DNA from: Pseudoalteromonas luteoviolacea DSM 6061
Lineage (GTDB): Bacteria; Pseudomonadota; Gammaproteobacteria; Enterobacterales; Alteromonadaceae
Assembly (NCBI RefSeq): GCF_001625655.1
Contig: NZ_AUYB01000125.1
Span: 1 to 64,000, forward strand
DNA: 64,000 bases
Direction of reading: 5' to 3'
In this document: positions 1 to 8,624 of the stretch, piece by piece
How positions within the stretch are numbered: the first letter of the stretch is position 1
Layout: each line of letters begins with the position of its first letter
Translations under genes and position numbers: made by a program
Notes under the pieces: model-generated
What the model was told of the DNA's origin: nothing
Seen by the model: only the letters and a program-made list of their open reading frames with translations
The model's database searches: none

Positions 1-4
1 CGGT

Positions 5-238
5 TTAATTAAAGCAGTTCACTTGGCAATAAGCTGCATTTAGACTTCCTATAATGGAATCTTGTTTAATAAAGGATTTGATAGTTTCTTTACCATTTGC
101 CGTGACATAAAATGCTTTTAGTAATCCACTTTCTACCCAATATACATAGTCGCAGTTGTCTCCCTGATTAAATATTCGTGTACCTTTGTCAACCTGACAC
201 TGAGTACCATGTGATGCTATAAGCTTTTGAAGTTCCAT
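5..238 (-). CDS. Crp/Fnr-type cyclic-nucleotide-binding regulator, N-terminal fragment (possible pseudogene)
   Basis: The 77 residues resemble the start of the cNMP-binding beta-barrel of Crp/Fnr regulators: a KGTRIFNQGD segment, then YVYWVESGLLKAFY, then a GKE turn and SIIGSLNAA. Members of this family are normally about 190-230 residues with a C-terminal helix-turn-helix. Here an in-frame TAA at 5-7 ends the protein in the middle of the sensor domain, so no DNA-binding part is encoded before the window edge. The other two minus-strand frames also have stops close to this point. The gene is either a decayed remnant, or is interrupted by a nonsense or frameshift change with its remainder beyond position 1. 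It is divergent from the SDR operon starting at 427. Confidence 0.6.
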   Translation of the reverse strand: MELQKLIASHGTQCQVDKGTRIFNQGDNCDYVYWVESGLLKAFYVTANGKETIKSFIKQDSIIGSLNAAYCQVNCFN

Positions 239-426
239 AATTATTTTCGTTATTTTTGTGTTTAATACGCGTCTAACTGAGTTTTGGTTTCAATTACTCA
301 ATTAAGTTGCTCACCTTCAATGGCAATTTGCTTCCACCATTTCCTGACACTTTTAACATAGGTTAATGCGTCACTCGTTACCGCTGCGATAGATTAGCCA
401 CTACTTAATGAAATGGAGGCTAACTT

Positions 427-1161
427 TTGAATCTCAAAGACAAGATTATTGTAATAACTGGCGGCACATCTGGTGTCGGTCGTCAATTAGTTGCATCGCT
501 ATGCCAACATAACACGGTAATTGTGATTGCTCGACCTAGTCATAGATTAACGCAGCTAGCTAAAACTCATCACAACATCAATGTTTACTCTGCTGACTTA
601 GCAGACCCTTGCCATTATCAACCCTTAGTTGCGAGCATAAAACAAGAGTTTCCTGCAATTGATATACTCATAAATAATGCAGCAATTCAACACACTGCTA
701 CTTTTACGGAGCCTAATTTTGATTATGACACTATCTCGCAAGAGATAAACGTCAACTTCAATGCTATTTGTTCACTTTCTTACCTTTTCATTCCGGTACT
801 AGCGAAGGCTAAAGAAGGTGCTGCGATTTTAAATGTCAACTCTGGCCTTGCGTTAGTTCCTAAAAAAACATCCGCCGTTTATTGCGCTTCTAAAGCTGCA
901 ATGAATATATTTTCACAAAGCTTAAGTTATCAGCTTGAAGATACACAAATTGATGTATTACAAGCATTTCTTCCCTTAGTAAATACACCTATGACGCAAG
1001 GCCGACAATCATCAAAACTGACCCCAGAACAAGCCGCAGAAAAGATCATTGATGGCCTGAAGCGCAGAGTTCCCATAAATAACATCGGAAAAATTAAACT
1101 GCTTCGAGCTGTAAATGCATTTGTTCCCGGTTTAGCAAAAAATCTCTTGAAAAGGTCTTAA
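427..1161 (+). CDS. SDR-family NAD(P)-dependent oxidoreductase
   Basis: Short-chain dehydrogenase/reductase of 244 residues. The Rossmann cofactor motif TGGTSGVG is at residues 11-18, NNAA at 83-86, and the catalytic Ser139, Tyr152 and Lys156 (YCASK) are all present, so it should be active. The C-terminal part resembles DltE-like or YdfG-like SDRs, but the substrate cannot be read from sequence. The start is a TTG preceded by GGAGG at 415-419 with 7-nt spacing, which supports this start over later ATGs. Only 2 nt separate it from the DUF2141 gene, and the VTT membrane protein follows 19 nt further, so the three are probably one transcript. Confidence 0.85.
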   Translation: MNLKDKIIVITGGTSGVGRQLVASLCQHNTVIVIARPSHRLTQLAKTHHNINVYSADLADPCHYQPLVASIKQEFPAIDILINNAAIQHTATFTEPNFDYDTISQEINVNFNAICSLSYLFIPVLAKAKEGAAILNVNSGLALVPKKTSAVYCASKAAMNIFSQSLSYQLEDTQIDVLQAFLPLVNTPMTQGRQSSKLTPEQAAEKIIDGLKRRVPINNIGKIKLLRAVNAFVPGLAKNLLKRS

Positions 1162-1163
1162 CT

Positions 1164-1604
1164 ATGAAAAACAAAATACGCTACTCAACATTCGCAGGAG
1201 TTATGCTAACTATGGCAAACACAGTACACGCTCATTCTATTGAAGTGAAAATAAACGGTATTGATACTGAACGCTCAGGGCAAATCATGGTGATGTTATT
1301 TGCGCAAGAAGGGTTCCCCATTAAACATGATAAAGCGATTCAAACGCGCTACCTAACGCCCGATACGCCAAGTCATCAAGTCACATTTACAAGACCTAAG
1401 ACCAATTTTGCTGTTAAAGTGCTTCATGACGAAGACAACTCCGGTAAAACATCAAAAAACTGGACTGGGATAATTCCTTCGGAGGGGCTTGGTTTTTCTA
1501 ATGGCGTCACCATATCTTGGCGCGGCGCCCCAAAATTCTCAGACGCAAAAATCCACCCTGACTCTGTCTCAGAACCAATAGAAATTACCATTCGCTATCC
1601 ATAA
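1164..1604 (+). CDS. DUF2141-family secreted protein
   Basis: A 146-residue protein with a cleavable signal peptide (about residues 1-23, ending near VHAHS). The mature part matches the pattern of the DUF2141 family: a beta-rich domain with GQIMVMLFAQEGFP, a central VLHDEDNSGK loop, NWTGIIPSEGLGFSNG and a GAPKFSDAKI segment. The family is periplasmic or extracellular, common in marine Proteobacteria, and has no established function. It lies between an SDR enzyme and a VTT-domain membrane protein in a tight same-strand cluster, suggesting a shared envelope role, but nothing in the sequence identifies a ligand. Confidence 0.82.
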   Translation: MKNKIRYSTFAGVMLTMANTVHAHSIEVKINGIDTERSGQIMVMLFAQEGFPIKHDKAIQTRYLTPDTPSHQVTFTRPKTNFAVKVLHDEDNSGKTSKNWTGIIPSEGLGFSNGVTISWRGAPKFSDAKIHPDSVSEPIEITIRYP

Positions 1605-1623
1605 CTTAGGCAAGGAAAGTCAA

Positions 1624-2292
1624 ATGAAATCAATTTTAAAGCTGATGTTGGTGCTGGCTTGTTTTTTTGCGAGTACGTTCATAGTCCTAAAACTGACTGG
1701 CATACTTAGTATTGAAGCCATCGAAAGCTGGTTGCAATTTGCTCAGTCACTGAATACGTTTCTCGTCGCATTAGTTGTCATAACGTTGTTGTTTTTAGAT
1801 TTATTTGTCGCGGTTCCAACTCTTACACTTGCCTTACTTGCAGGTTATTTTCTCGGCCCTTTAGCAGGGTCATTCAGTGCGATCATAGGGATGTTGCTGG
1901 CAGGCTTAGCTGGCTACTGGATAAGTTTCTATTTTGGCGATGGGCTATTAAACAAACTGCTTAAAACTCAAACTGAGCGTGCGTCTGCTGTTTCGACCTT
2001 TAAAGCTCGTGGCCCCGTTATAATCTTATTATCTCGAGCGTCTCCCATTTTACCTGAAGTATCAGCGTGTATGGCTGGTTTGACGAAGATGCCATTCAAA
2101 GCATTTATACTCTATTGGTTATTAAGTATTGTTCCGTATGCAATCATTGCCGCCTATGCTGGCTCGGCAAGTACACTCGAAAACCCAAAACCGGCAATAT
2201 ATGCAGCGATTGGGTTAGCGGGATTTTTCTGGACAAGCTGGTGGATATTTAGAAGAACCACGTCAAAAAAGATAAAAACACTGTCTATGTGA
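1624..2292 (+). CDS. VTT-domain (DedA/TVP38-type) inner-membrane protein
   Basis: A 222-residue polytopic membrane protein with about five to six hydrophobic segments. It carries the VTT/SNARE-associated signature: a re-entrant region with AVPTLTLALLAGYFLGPLAGS and a second region with SRASPILPEVSACMAGLTKM. DedA and TVP38 relatives are linked to lipid flipping and membrane homeostasis. That is family knowledge; the substrate is not visible here. The ATG is preceded by AAGGAAAGTCAA. It is the last gene of the SDR-DUF2141-VTT cluster, and transcription probably stops at the palindrome at 2327-2346. Confidence 0.85.
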   Translation: MKSILKLMLVLACFFASTFIVLKLTGILSIEAIESWLQFAQSLNTFLVALVVITLLFLDLFVAVPTLTLALLAGYFLGPLAGSFSAIIGMLLAGLAGYWISFYFGDGLLNKLLKTQTERASAVSTFKARGPVIILLSRASPILPEVSACMAGLTKMPFKAFILYWLLSIVPYAIIAAYAGSASTLENPKPAIYAAIGLAGFFWTSWWIFRRTTSKKIKTLSM

Positions 2293-2326
2293 TTTACATT
2301 TAGTTGCGACGATTTAGAGTAAAAAA

Positions 2327-2350
2327 GCTGGTCAATATTGACCAGCCTTT
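2327..2350. terminator. Bidirectional terminator between the VTT gene and upp
   Basis: GCTGGTCAATATTGACCAGC (2327-2346) is a perfect 20-base palindrome. It is flanked by six A residues on the left, which give a U-tract for minus-strand upp transcripts, and by CTTTAAAT on the right. It sits between two convergent genes. Confidence 0.85.
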
Positions 2351-2385
2351 AAATAATTTTTGAGATACCGCGTAGATTTAAAAAG

Positions 2386-3018
2386 TTAAACTTGAGTACC
2401 AAAAATTTTATCACCCGCATCTCCAAGCCCAGGTACAATATAGCCCTGCTCGTTTAAGTGACTATCCAATGCGGCCGTATAAACATCAACATCTGGATGA
2501 GCTTTCTCTACCGCAGCGACCCCTTCTGGCGCAGCGACTAGAACGATTGCTGTGATGTTTTTGCAGCCAGACTTCTTGAGTAAGTCGATAGTCGCGATTA
2601 AAGAACCGCCTGTTGCAAGCATCGGATCTATCACTAATGCTCTTCTAGACTCAAGGTTGCCGACTAACTTTTCAAAATAAGACACTGGCTCTAGAGTTTC
2701 TTCGTTACGTTGCAAACCGACAACACTTATTTTTGCAGCCGGTAGTAATTGCATAACCCCATCTAGCATACCAAGACCAGCTCTTAAAATTGGAACTAGG
2801 GTTATCTTCTTCCCTTTGATTTCTTGCACATCCAAGTCTTCGCCTGTCCAGCTTTTAATGGTCGTTGTCTCAGTAGGCAGCTGCCTTGTTGCTTCATAAG
2901 TCAATAAATTGCCAACTTCTGAGACTAGCTCTCTGAACTTTTTAGTCGAAATACCATGCTCTCGCAAAAGACCAATTTTATGCTGTAATAAAGGGTGTTC
3001 AACAACATGAAGTGCCAT
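2386..3018 (-). CDS. upp: Uracil phosphoribosyltransferase
   Basis: A 210-residue enzyme that converts uracil and PRPP to UMP in pyrimidine salvage, in the cytoplasm. The length matches E. coli Upp (208). The PRPP-binding loop DPMLATGGSL is at residues 131-140, and the uracil-binding C-terminal segment YIVPGLGDAGDKIFGT is intact. The ATG is preceded by GAGGC. Unlike E. coli, no uracil permease follows; the downstream flank is the terminator at 2327-2346. The ydjA-like gene lies just upstream on the same strand with about 14 nt between them, so the two may be co-transcribed. Confidence 0.97.
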   Translation of the reverse strand: MALHVVEHPLLQHKIGLLREHGISTKKFRELVSEVGNLLTYEATRQLPTETTTIKSWTGEDLDVQEIKGKKITLVPILRAGLGMLDGVMQLLPAAKISVVGLQRNEETLEPVSYFEKLVGNLESRRALVIDPMLATGGSLIATIDLLKKSGCKNITAIVLVAAPEGVAAVEKAHPDVDVYTAALDSHLNEQGYIVPGLGDAGDKIFGTQV

Positions 3019-3032
3019 AAGTTGCCTCTGTA

Positions 3033-3581
3033 TTATAATTCTGTGAAAAATGAAGAAGGTTCATGACGAACGGGTTTAGTACACTGTACAATCGGCGTTC
3101 CTAAGTATAAATATCCGACTATTTCATCTTTTTCGTTGAGGCCTAACTCTCTTTTTACGGTGCCACTTTGCGCGAAAAAGCCAGTTCTCCAAACACCAGA
3201 TAAATGCTGTGCAAAGGCTGCTTGTTGCATTGCAAAACACGCACATCCAGCACTTTCAATTTGCTCGATTCTAGGAACTTTTGGGTGCTCTTGGTATGGT
3301 GACACTGCGATGATCATCATTGGTGCACGATGTGGTAACTCTTTGGCTCGTGAAATCGTGCGCTCGTCTTGGTTTTCTTCGACCGCTGCTTTGTAGTAGA
3401 TCTCCCCAAGTTTATCGCGCGCATCTTCATTAACAACAATAAACTTCCAAGGTGCTAGTCCACCATGATCAGGCACTTTCAATGCCGCTTTTTTTATTAT
3501 CTCTAATTGGGACTCTGTAGGACCAGGAAAAGACAATTTGCTATCTGATTGTCGAGTCAGCAATAGCTCTATTGCATCCAT
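3033..3581 (-). CDS. ydjA: YdjA-like nitroreductase family protein
   Basis: FMN-dependent nitroreductase-fold protein of 182 residues, close in length and pattern to E. coli YdjA: MDAIELLLTRQS at the start, PDHGGLAPWKFIVV, KVPRIEQIESAGC, GVWRTGFF and IVGYLYLGTP. Family members reduce nitro compounds or quinones with NAD(P)H; the physiological substrate is not known. I place the start at the ATG ending at 3581, because AAGGAA lies seven bases upstream; an in-frame start 24 bases earlier has less support. It lies upstream of upp on the same strand. Confidence 0.9.
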   Translation of the reverse strand: MDAIELLLTRQSDSKLSFPGPTESQLEIIKKAALKVPDHGGLAPWKFIVVNEDARDKLGEIYYKAAVEENQDERTISRAKELPHRAPMMIIAVSPYQEHPKVPRIEQIESAGCACFAMQQAAFAQHLSGVWRTGFFAQSGTVKRELGLNEKDEIVGYLYLGTPIVQCTKPVRHEPSSFFTEL

Positions 3582-3631
3582 TTGAAATTCCTTACTAATA
3601 AACAAACACTTGCTATTCTAACGTGAAGTAA

Positions 3632-3656
3632 AAGGGAAAGTTTAGTCCTTTCCCTT
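3632..3656. terminator. Hairpin between ydjA and the DoxX gene
   Basis: AAGGGAAAG (3632-3640) pairs with CTTTCCCTT (3648-3656) over a 7-nt loop, followed by TATATTTTTC on the plus side and TTTTACTTC on the minus side. On the minus strand it follows the end of the DoxX-family gene. Confidence 0.6.
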
Positions 3657-3663
3657 ATATTTT

Positions 3664-4353
3664 TCAGCTATCGTTACTTGCTTTCCTAGCAAACCAGTAA
3701 TCTAGGCTGAAGAAACGTCCACCCCCAGTGAAGAAGAGACTGAGTAACATCGCAAAATAAATTGCGGCAAATTCAATACCATTATTTAAAATCACAATAT
3801 TCCCTTTCTCATACAAATATTCGGGAAAACCATGCTTACTAACAATCGATTTGATGCGCTCCAATCGCTCGGCCACTTCAAGACTATTTTCTAAGCTCTT
3901 TTGCGCAGTATCACTACCCATCCATGCAAATACTTGAGCAGCACTCGTATCTGGGTTTGCAGGTGCAACTGAGAACCAACCATTGTGCCAATGTACCTGA
4001 GTCGCAGCTACAAACATAGTAACCATAAGGGGTACAGACACCAGCCTAGTCAACAGGCCAAGCAATATTAACCAGCCTCCTAAAAACTCTGTCCATCCAG
4101 CTAGGAATGCCAACAAGTCGGGAAAAGGTAAACCAAGCCCCCAATCAGCATTGCCAAACCAAGCAACTACATTTTCATCTGCCAAAAGGCTTTCGAAAAA
4201 CCCAACGCCCTCTTTACTCAGGTTAAGCTTGTTGTAACCTGCAATAATCATAACAGGCGCAATGATTAATCTGAGCAGTAAAGGTGCTAAGCCGCTCATT
4301 ACTTCAGTTTTTTCTATGCTAGTTTGATAAATAGATTGGATTTTTTTAATCAT
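3664..4353 (-). CDS. DoxX-family membrane protein
   Basis: About 229 residues with four or more hydrophobic segments and a DoxX-type core: LLLRLIIAPVMIIAGYNKL, then FLAGWTEFLGGWLILLGLLT, then VPLMVTMFVAATQVHWHNGW, and a final LDYWF segment. An insertion of about 70 polar residues (VAPANPDTSAAQVFAW to NIVILNNG) precedes the last helix and is longer than in minimal DoxX proteins. The function is unknown; the family has been linked to quinone or thiosulfate redox and to stress. The start is uncertain. I chose the ATG before IKKIQSIYQ because the hydrophobic core follows at a usual distance, but in-frame starts reach back to 4404 and none has a clear ribosome site. Confidence 0.8.
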   Translation of the reverse strand: MIKKIQSIYQTSIEKTEVMSGLAPLLLRLIIAPVMIIAGYNKLNLSKEGVGFFESLLADENVVAWFGNADWGLGLPFPDLLAFLAGWTEFLGGWLILLGLLTRLVSVPLMVTMFVAATQVHWHNGWFSVAPANPDTSAAQVFAWMGSDTAQKSLENSLEVAERLERIKSIVSKHGFPEYLYEKGNIVILNNGIEFAAIYFAMLLSLFFTGGGRFFSLDYWFARKASNDS

Positions 4354-4423
4354 ATGGAGATCTACACATTTTAGGATATTCATAGAGTGTAGACCGAACC
4401 ACATTAAGTTTTATTGCAGGATA

Positions 4424-4453
4424 AAAAAATCGGCATTTAACTACCGATTTTTT
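4424..4453 (-). terminator. Terminator-like hairpin upstream of the DoxX gene, downstream of fadH
   Basis: AAAAAATCGG (4424-4433) pairs with CCGATTTTTT (4444-4453) over a 10-nt loop. Read on the minus strand it follows fadH directly, with a long A/U stem-tail typical of an intrinsic terminator. Confidence 0.75.
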
Positions 4454-4466
4454 ATTACTTGTATGT

Positions 4467-6428
4467 TTAAATTTTACGCGCTACTTGAAGCGCTTCAAAA
4501 ATAGCCCTTTTAGCATCAATTGCGCTGGCAAGTAAAGCACCTCCAATTACGTGGTGGTTTTCTGGCAGCTGTGCTTTGTCAAAAAGGTCTTCGTTTGAAG
4601 TTTGCCCAATGCACGCTATCACAGTATCCACATCGAGCATTTGCTCTTTCCCATCGATGCGCACTACTAGCCCAGCATTAGAAAACGACACGTACTCGCA
4701 GCCTGCTATCTGCTCAACTTGGTGATGTTTAGCTACCGCGCGATGTATCCAGCCCGTCGTTTTACCCAGACCCGAACCAAATCGTCCTGCGCTACGTTTA
4801 AGCATGTAGAGTTTGCGCTTTTCTGTCGATGGCGTAACGTCCTGCTCGATCCCCCATTGACTCTTAAAATCATCAATGGATTGATTTTCAGGTTCAGTCA
4901 AAAAAGCCACCATATCGAACCCAATTCCGCCAGCACCTAAAATCGCGATCTTATCTCCGACTTCAACTTCTTTACGGATAACCTCGTCATACGCTAACAC
5001 CCGTTTGCCATCGCTACATTCAATATTTGATAAACGCGGGCTAACACCGGTTGCAAACACCACATCGTCATATTTTGCGCCGAGCTCATCGGTGTATTCA
5101 CATCCTAAATCCAAATTGACACCAAGGCGCTCTACTTCGTTTAAAAAGTACTTAAGCGCAAGCTTAAAGTCTTCTTTACCTGGGATACGCATTGCTAAGT
5201 TAAACTGACCACCAGGGTGTTCATTTTTATCAATTAAAGTAACGTTGTGACCTTTTTGCGCAAGGTAACAACTGGCCGACAAACCAGCCGGGCCCGCACC
5301 AACTACCAGTACACTTTTTACTTTGGTAGTCTTTTCTAATGGATAGTCTAGTTCGAAACCAGCTTGGGGATTAACTAAACACGTTGCACGCTTGCCCTTA
5401 AACACGTGATCAAGACAACCTTGGTTGCACCCAATGCAGATATTAATCTGTTCAGACTTATTCTGTGCATACTTATTGAAAAACGCAGGGTCAGCTAATA
5501 ACGGCCTAGCCATTGAAATTAGATCTGCCTCACCACTGTCTAAAATATTGTTAGCAAGGTCTGGAGTATTGATACGGTTAACTGCAACAACGGGCACATC
5601 CACGACGTCTTTGAGCCGCTTTGACGCTTCTCTAAACGCTCCTGGAGGCACCATACTTGCAATAGTTGGAACTCGCGCTTCATGCCAACCAATACCCGTA
5701 TTTAATATATCTACTCCAGCGGCCTCTAACGCCTTAGCTTGAACTGTAACTTCTTCGGACGTCGAACCGTTTGGCACTAGATCCATTACAGACAATCTAA
5801 ACACAATTATGAATTTATCGGACACCCTAGCTCTAACAGCCTTTACAATATCAACGGCCAAACGCATGCGGTTTTCTAAAGAGCCACCATACTCGTCTTC
5901 ACGATGATTTGTGTGTGGAGCCATAAACTCATTAATTAGGTACCCTTCGGAGCCCATAATTTCTACACCATCATACCCAGCTTTTTCTGCCATGTAGGCT
6001 GATTTCGCAAAATCTTTTATGGTGTTTTTAATCATACCCAATGACATTGATTTGGGTGTGTATGGGTTAATTGGCGCCTTAATAGGGCTTGGTCCAACAT
6101 TAAATGGATGATATGCATACCTACCAGCATGTAATAACTGCAAACAGATTTTTCCGTTATGTTGGTGTACTACATCCGTATAGGCACGATGTTTAATTAC
6201 ATCGTATCGGCTGTTAAAAGATGATGAGATTGGCGTAAGTTTGCCACGTATATTAGGGCTATATCCGCCCGTAATGATGAGTCCAACACCACCTTTAGCT
6301 CGCTCTTCATAAAAAGCTCTTAGCCTTTTTCGGTTGTGCCACCCCTCTTCTAATCCTGTATGCATTGATCCCATGACCAAGCGATTACGCAGCTCAGAAT
6401 TTTTAAGTTGTAGTTTTTGTTCTAACAT
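4467..6428 (-). CDS. fadH: NADPH-dependent 2,4-dienoyl-CoA reductase
   Basis: A 653-residue flavoprotein that reduces 2,4-dienoyl-CoA during beta-oxidation of unsaturated fatty acids. The N-terminal old-yellow-enzyme TIM barrel starts with LKNRLVMGSMHTGLEE-like sequence. Tyr163 in GSEGYLINEF and His249 in GIGWHEAR match the E. coli catalytic pair Tyr166 and His252. The 4Fe-4S cysteines are Cys331, 334, 338 and 350 (CIGCNQGC, then ATC). A second FAD/NADPH domain follows with VVGAGPAGLSA and ILGAGGIGFD. The ATG ending at 6428 is preferred; a TTG 12 bases upstream is less likely. No partner fad genes adjoin it. Confidence 0.96.
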   Translation of the reverse strand: MLEQKLQLKNSELRNRLVMGSMHTGLEEGWHNRKRLRAFYEERAKGGVGLIITGGYSPNIRGKLTPISSSFNSRYDVIKHRAYTDVVHQHNGKICLQLLHAGRYAYHPFNVGPSPIKAPINPYTPKSMSLGMIKNTIKDFAKSAYMAEKAGYDGVEIMGSEGYLINEFMAPHTNHREDEYGGSLENRMRLAVDIVKAVRARVSDKFIIVFRLSVMDLVPNGSTSEEVTVQAKALEAAGVDILNTGIGWHEARVPTIASMVPPGAFREASKRLKDVVDVPVVAVNRINTPDLANNILDSGEADLISMARPLLADPAFFNKYAQNKSEQINICIGCNQGCLDHVFKGKRATCLVNPQAGFELDYPLEKTTKVKSVLVVGAGPAGLSASCYLAQKGHNVTLIDKNEHPGGQFNLAMRIPGKEDFKLALKYFLNEVERLGVNLDLGCEYTDELGAKYDDVVFATGVSPRLSNIECSDGKRVLAYDEVIRKEVEVGDKIAILGAGGIGFDMVAFLTEPENQSIDDFKSQWGIEQDVTPSTEKRKLYMLKRSAGRFGSGLGKTTGWIHRAVAKHHQVEQIAGCEYVSFSNAGLVVRIDGKEQMLDVDTVIACIGQTSNEDLFDKAQLPENHHVIGGALLASAIDAKRAIFEALQVARKI

Positions 6429-6661
6429 TGCTCGCCCCAATGTAACTGGTCTTACCTGTGAACATTAACCTTTTTCAAAATTTTGGCAAGTAAAAAGCCA
6501 AAATTATTTATTCAAAGCACTAGGAAATTTAAATCTTTGATCAATTATTCAAATATGTACGTAAATTAATACTTCGTTACGTTTTAGATGTAACACTCCG
6601 CTCACAACTAAGTTATGATATTAAATGAGAGTATTTAGGTACTATATTTAGAGGAATCACA

Positions 6662-8539
6662 TTGAAGTTGATCGCAAAACTATTTAAAGGTATCTGGCAC
6701 GCGCTGAATTTTTCACGCAGGCTGATAGTAAACTTGGTCTTTATCGCCCTTATTGTTGTTTTTGTAGCAGCGATAGTATCATCTGATGAAGAGGTTTTAG
6801 TGCCGCAAGATAGCGTGCTTAGGCTAAACTTGTCTGGTGTTTTAGTCGAACAGTTAACTTACGTCGACCCGCTAGATGCTGCATTGGACGACGCTATGGG
6901 TTCGAAGGAAATGCCCACAGAAATCTTGGTAGATGATGTCGTCCGCGTGATTAATGCTGCGTCACAAGATGCACGTATTCGTGCACTTAACCTTGACCTT
7001 AGACACCTTCATCATGGTCATTTAGACAAACTTCGTGACATTACAGATGCCATTGAAGCATTCAAAGAAACAGGAAAGCCTGTTTATGCACACAGCCCAT
7101 ACTTTACTCAAACACAGTATTACTTGGCTGCCACTGCAAATGAAATATCCATGCACCCATATGGGGCTGTAAGCTTAAGTGGTTTTGGTACATACCCTAT
7201 GTACTTCAAAGATGCGTTAGACAAGCTCAAAGTAACACAGCACATATTTCGTGTTGGGACATATAAGTCCGCAGTTGAACCTTTTATAAGAAATGACATG
7301 TCAGATGCCGCAAAAGAGGCTAATAAATTGTGGTTAGACAGTCTATGGATGCAATATAAAGAGGACGTTGCCGCAAAACGACCTTTTGACACCCAAAACT
7401 TTGATGAAACACTTGCTCAGCTTGGCGATAAAATGGCAACAGTTTCTGGAGACTCAGGCCAGTTTGCTCTTAAGTATGGCTGGGTAGATAAATTAGAAAC
7501 GGATCAAGAGTTCAACAGCAAGTTGGTTGAAATTGTCGGGACGCAAGATAAAGGCAATGCATATAGACAAGTTAAATATAGCGATTATTTAGCTTCAATA
7601 TCCGGTTTGAACAACTTCCCAAACCCTATTACTGATAAAGTAGCAGTCGTTGTAGCTAAAGGTCATATCGTAGACGGAAAACGCAAAGCAGGTGTGATTG
7701 GTGGCGATTCAACAGCTGCACTCCTGCGCAAAGCCCGATTAGATGATAAAGTGAAAGCGGTAGTACTTCGTATTGATTCAGGTGGCGGTAGCATGTTTGC
7801 CTCAGAAAAGATCCGCAACGAAGTACTTGCTATAAAAGCTGCAGGAAAACCAATTATCGCTTCGATGGGCTCTGTTGCCGCTTCAGGCGGTTACTGGATT
7901 GCTGCATCTGCAAATGAAATTTGGGCTTCTCCAAGCACCATCACGGGCTCTATCGGTATTTTTGGAACCATCTTTACATTTGAAAACTCACTTAAAGAAC
8001 TAGGTGTGTATTCTGATGGTGTTGCTACAACAGAGCTCAAATCTTCATCAGTAGCTCGAGGCTTAGACCCGGAGTATGCTGACATCATACAAATGAGCAT
8101 TGAAGACGCATATGATAAATTTTTATCAATGATTTCTGAGGCTAGAAACCTGAGCAAAGATGCAGTAAATGAAGTTGCACAAGGTCGCGTATGGCTGGCA
8201 CCTCAAGCATTAGAGTTTGGCCTAATCGATAAACTTGGCACTAAACAACAAGCAATCGAAGCCGCTGCAAGCCTTGCTAGTCTTGAACACTATGATGTCA
8301 TTACTGTTGAGCAAACTCTGTCAGAAAAAGAACTGCTAATGCAACAAATCTTTGGTGCTGAGCTAGTTCAATCATTCATTGAGAGTGAAGTTCAAACAAC
8401 TGACCCTCTTCAGGTCATTACCAAACAAGGTGTGAACCAGTTACTGGAGCAAGTGCAAAAAAGTGCAAAAATGATTGAACTATATAACGACCCTAACAGT
8501 ATATATAGCGTGTGCACGATGTGTAACGTCACACCATAG
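6662..8539 (+). CDS. sppA: Signal peptide peptidase SppA, 67 kDa type
   Basis: A 625-residue inner-membrane serine protease (MEROPS S49) that degrades cleaved signal peptides on the periplasmic side. One membrane anchor lies near residues 20-40, followed by tandem S49 domains. The Lys/Ser dyad is present: Lys202 in VGTYKSAVEPF and Ser408 in GSVAASGGYW, matching E. coli Lys209 and Ser409. The start is TTG with GAGGA at 6651-6655, seven bases upstream. The last residues hold two cysteines spaced C-x2-C (VCTMC). ansA follows in the same direction, as in E. coli, and a terminator-like hairpin lies between them. Confidence 0.96.
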   Translation: MKLIAKLFKGIWHALNFSRRLIVNLVFIALIVVFVAAIVSSDEEVLVPQDSVLRLNLSGVLVEQLTYVDPLDAALDDAMGSKEMPTEILVDDVVRVINAASQDARIRALNLDLRHLHHGHLDKLRDITDAIEAFKETGKPVYAHSPYFTQTQYYLAATANEISMHPYGAVSLSGFGTYPMYFKDALDKLKVTQHIFRVGTYKSAVEPFIRNDMSDAAKEANKLWLDSLWMQYKEDVAAKRPFDTQNFDETLAQLGDKMATVSGDSGQFALKYGWVDKLETDQEFNSKLVEIVGTQDKGNAYRQVKYSDYLASISGLNNFPNPITDKVAVVVAKGHIVDGKRKAGVIGGDSTAALLRKARLDDKVKAVVLRIDSGGGSMFASEKIRNEVLAIKAAGKPIIASMGSVAASGGYWIAASANEIWASPSTITGSIGIFGTIFTFENSLKELGVYSDGVATTELKSSSVARGLDPEYADIIQMSIEDAYDKFLSMISEARNLSKDAVNEVAQGRVWLAPQALEFGLIDKLGTKQQAIEAAASLASLEHYDVITVEQTLSEKELLMQQIFGAELVQSFIESEVQTTDPLQVITKQGVNQLLEQVQKSAKMIELYNDPNSIYSVCTMCNVTP

Positions 8540-8596
8540 TGTATTGCACTTAAGGTTAATGAATAAACTGCAATGTGATGCTGCAGTTGATATACT

Positions 8597-8624
8597 AAGC
8601 CCAGAAAAATTTCTGGGCTTTTTT
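8597..8624 (+). terminator. Terminator-like hairpin abutting the ansA start codon
   Basis: AAGCCCAGAA (8597-8606) pairs with TTCTGGGCTT (8611-8620) over the loop AAAT, and is followed by TTTT and then ATG at 8625. It has the form of an intrinsic terminator for sppA, yet its U-tract runs straight into the most likely ansA start codon. Confidence 0.75.
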
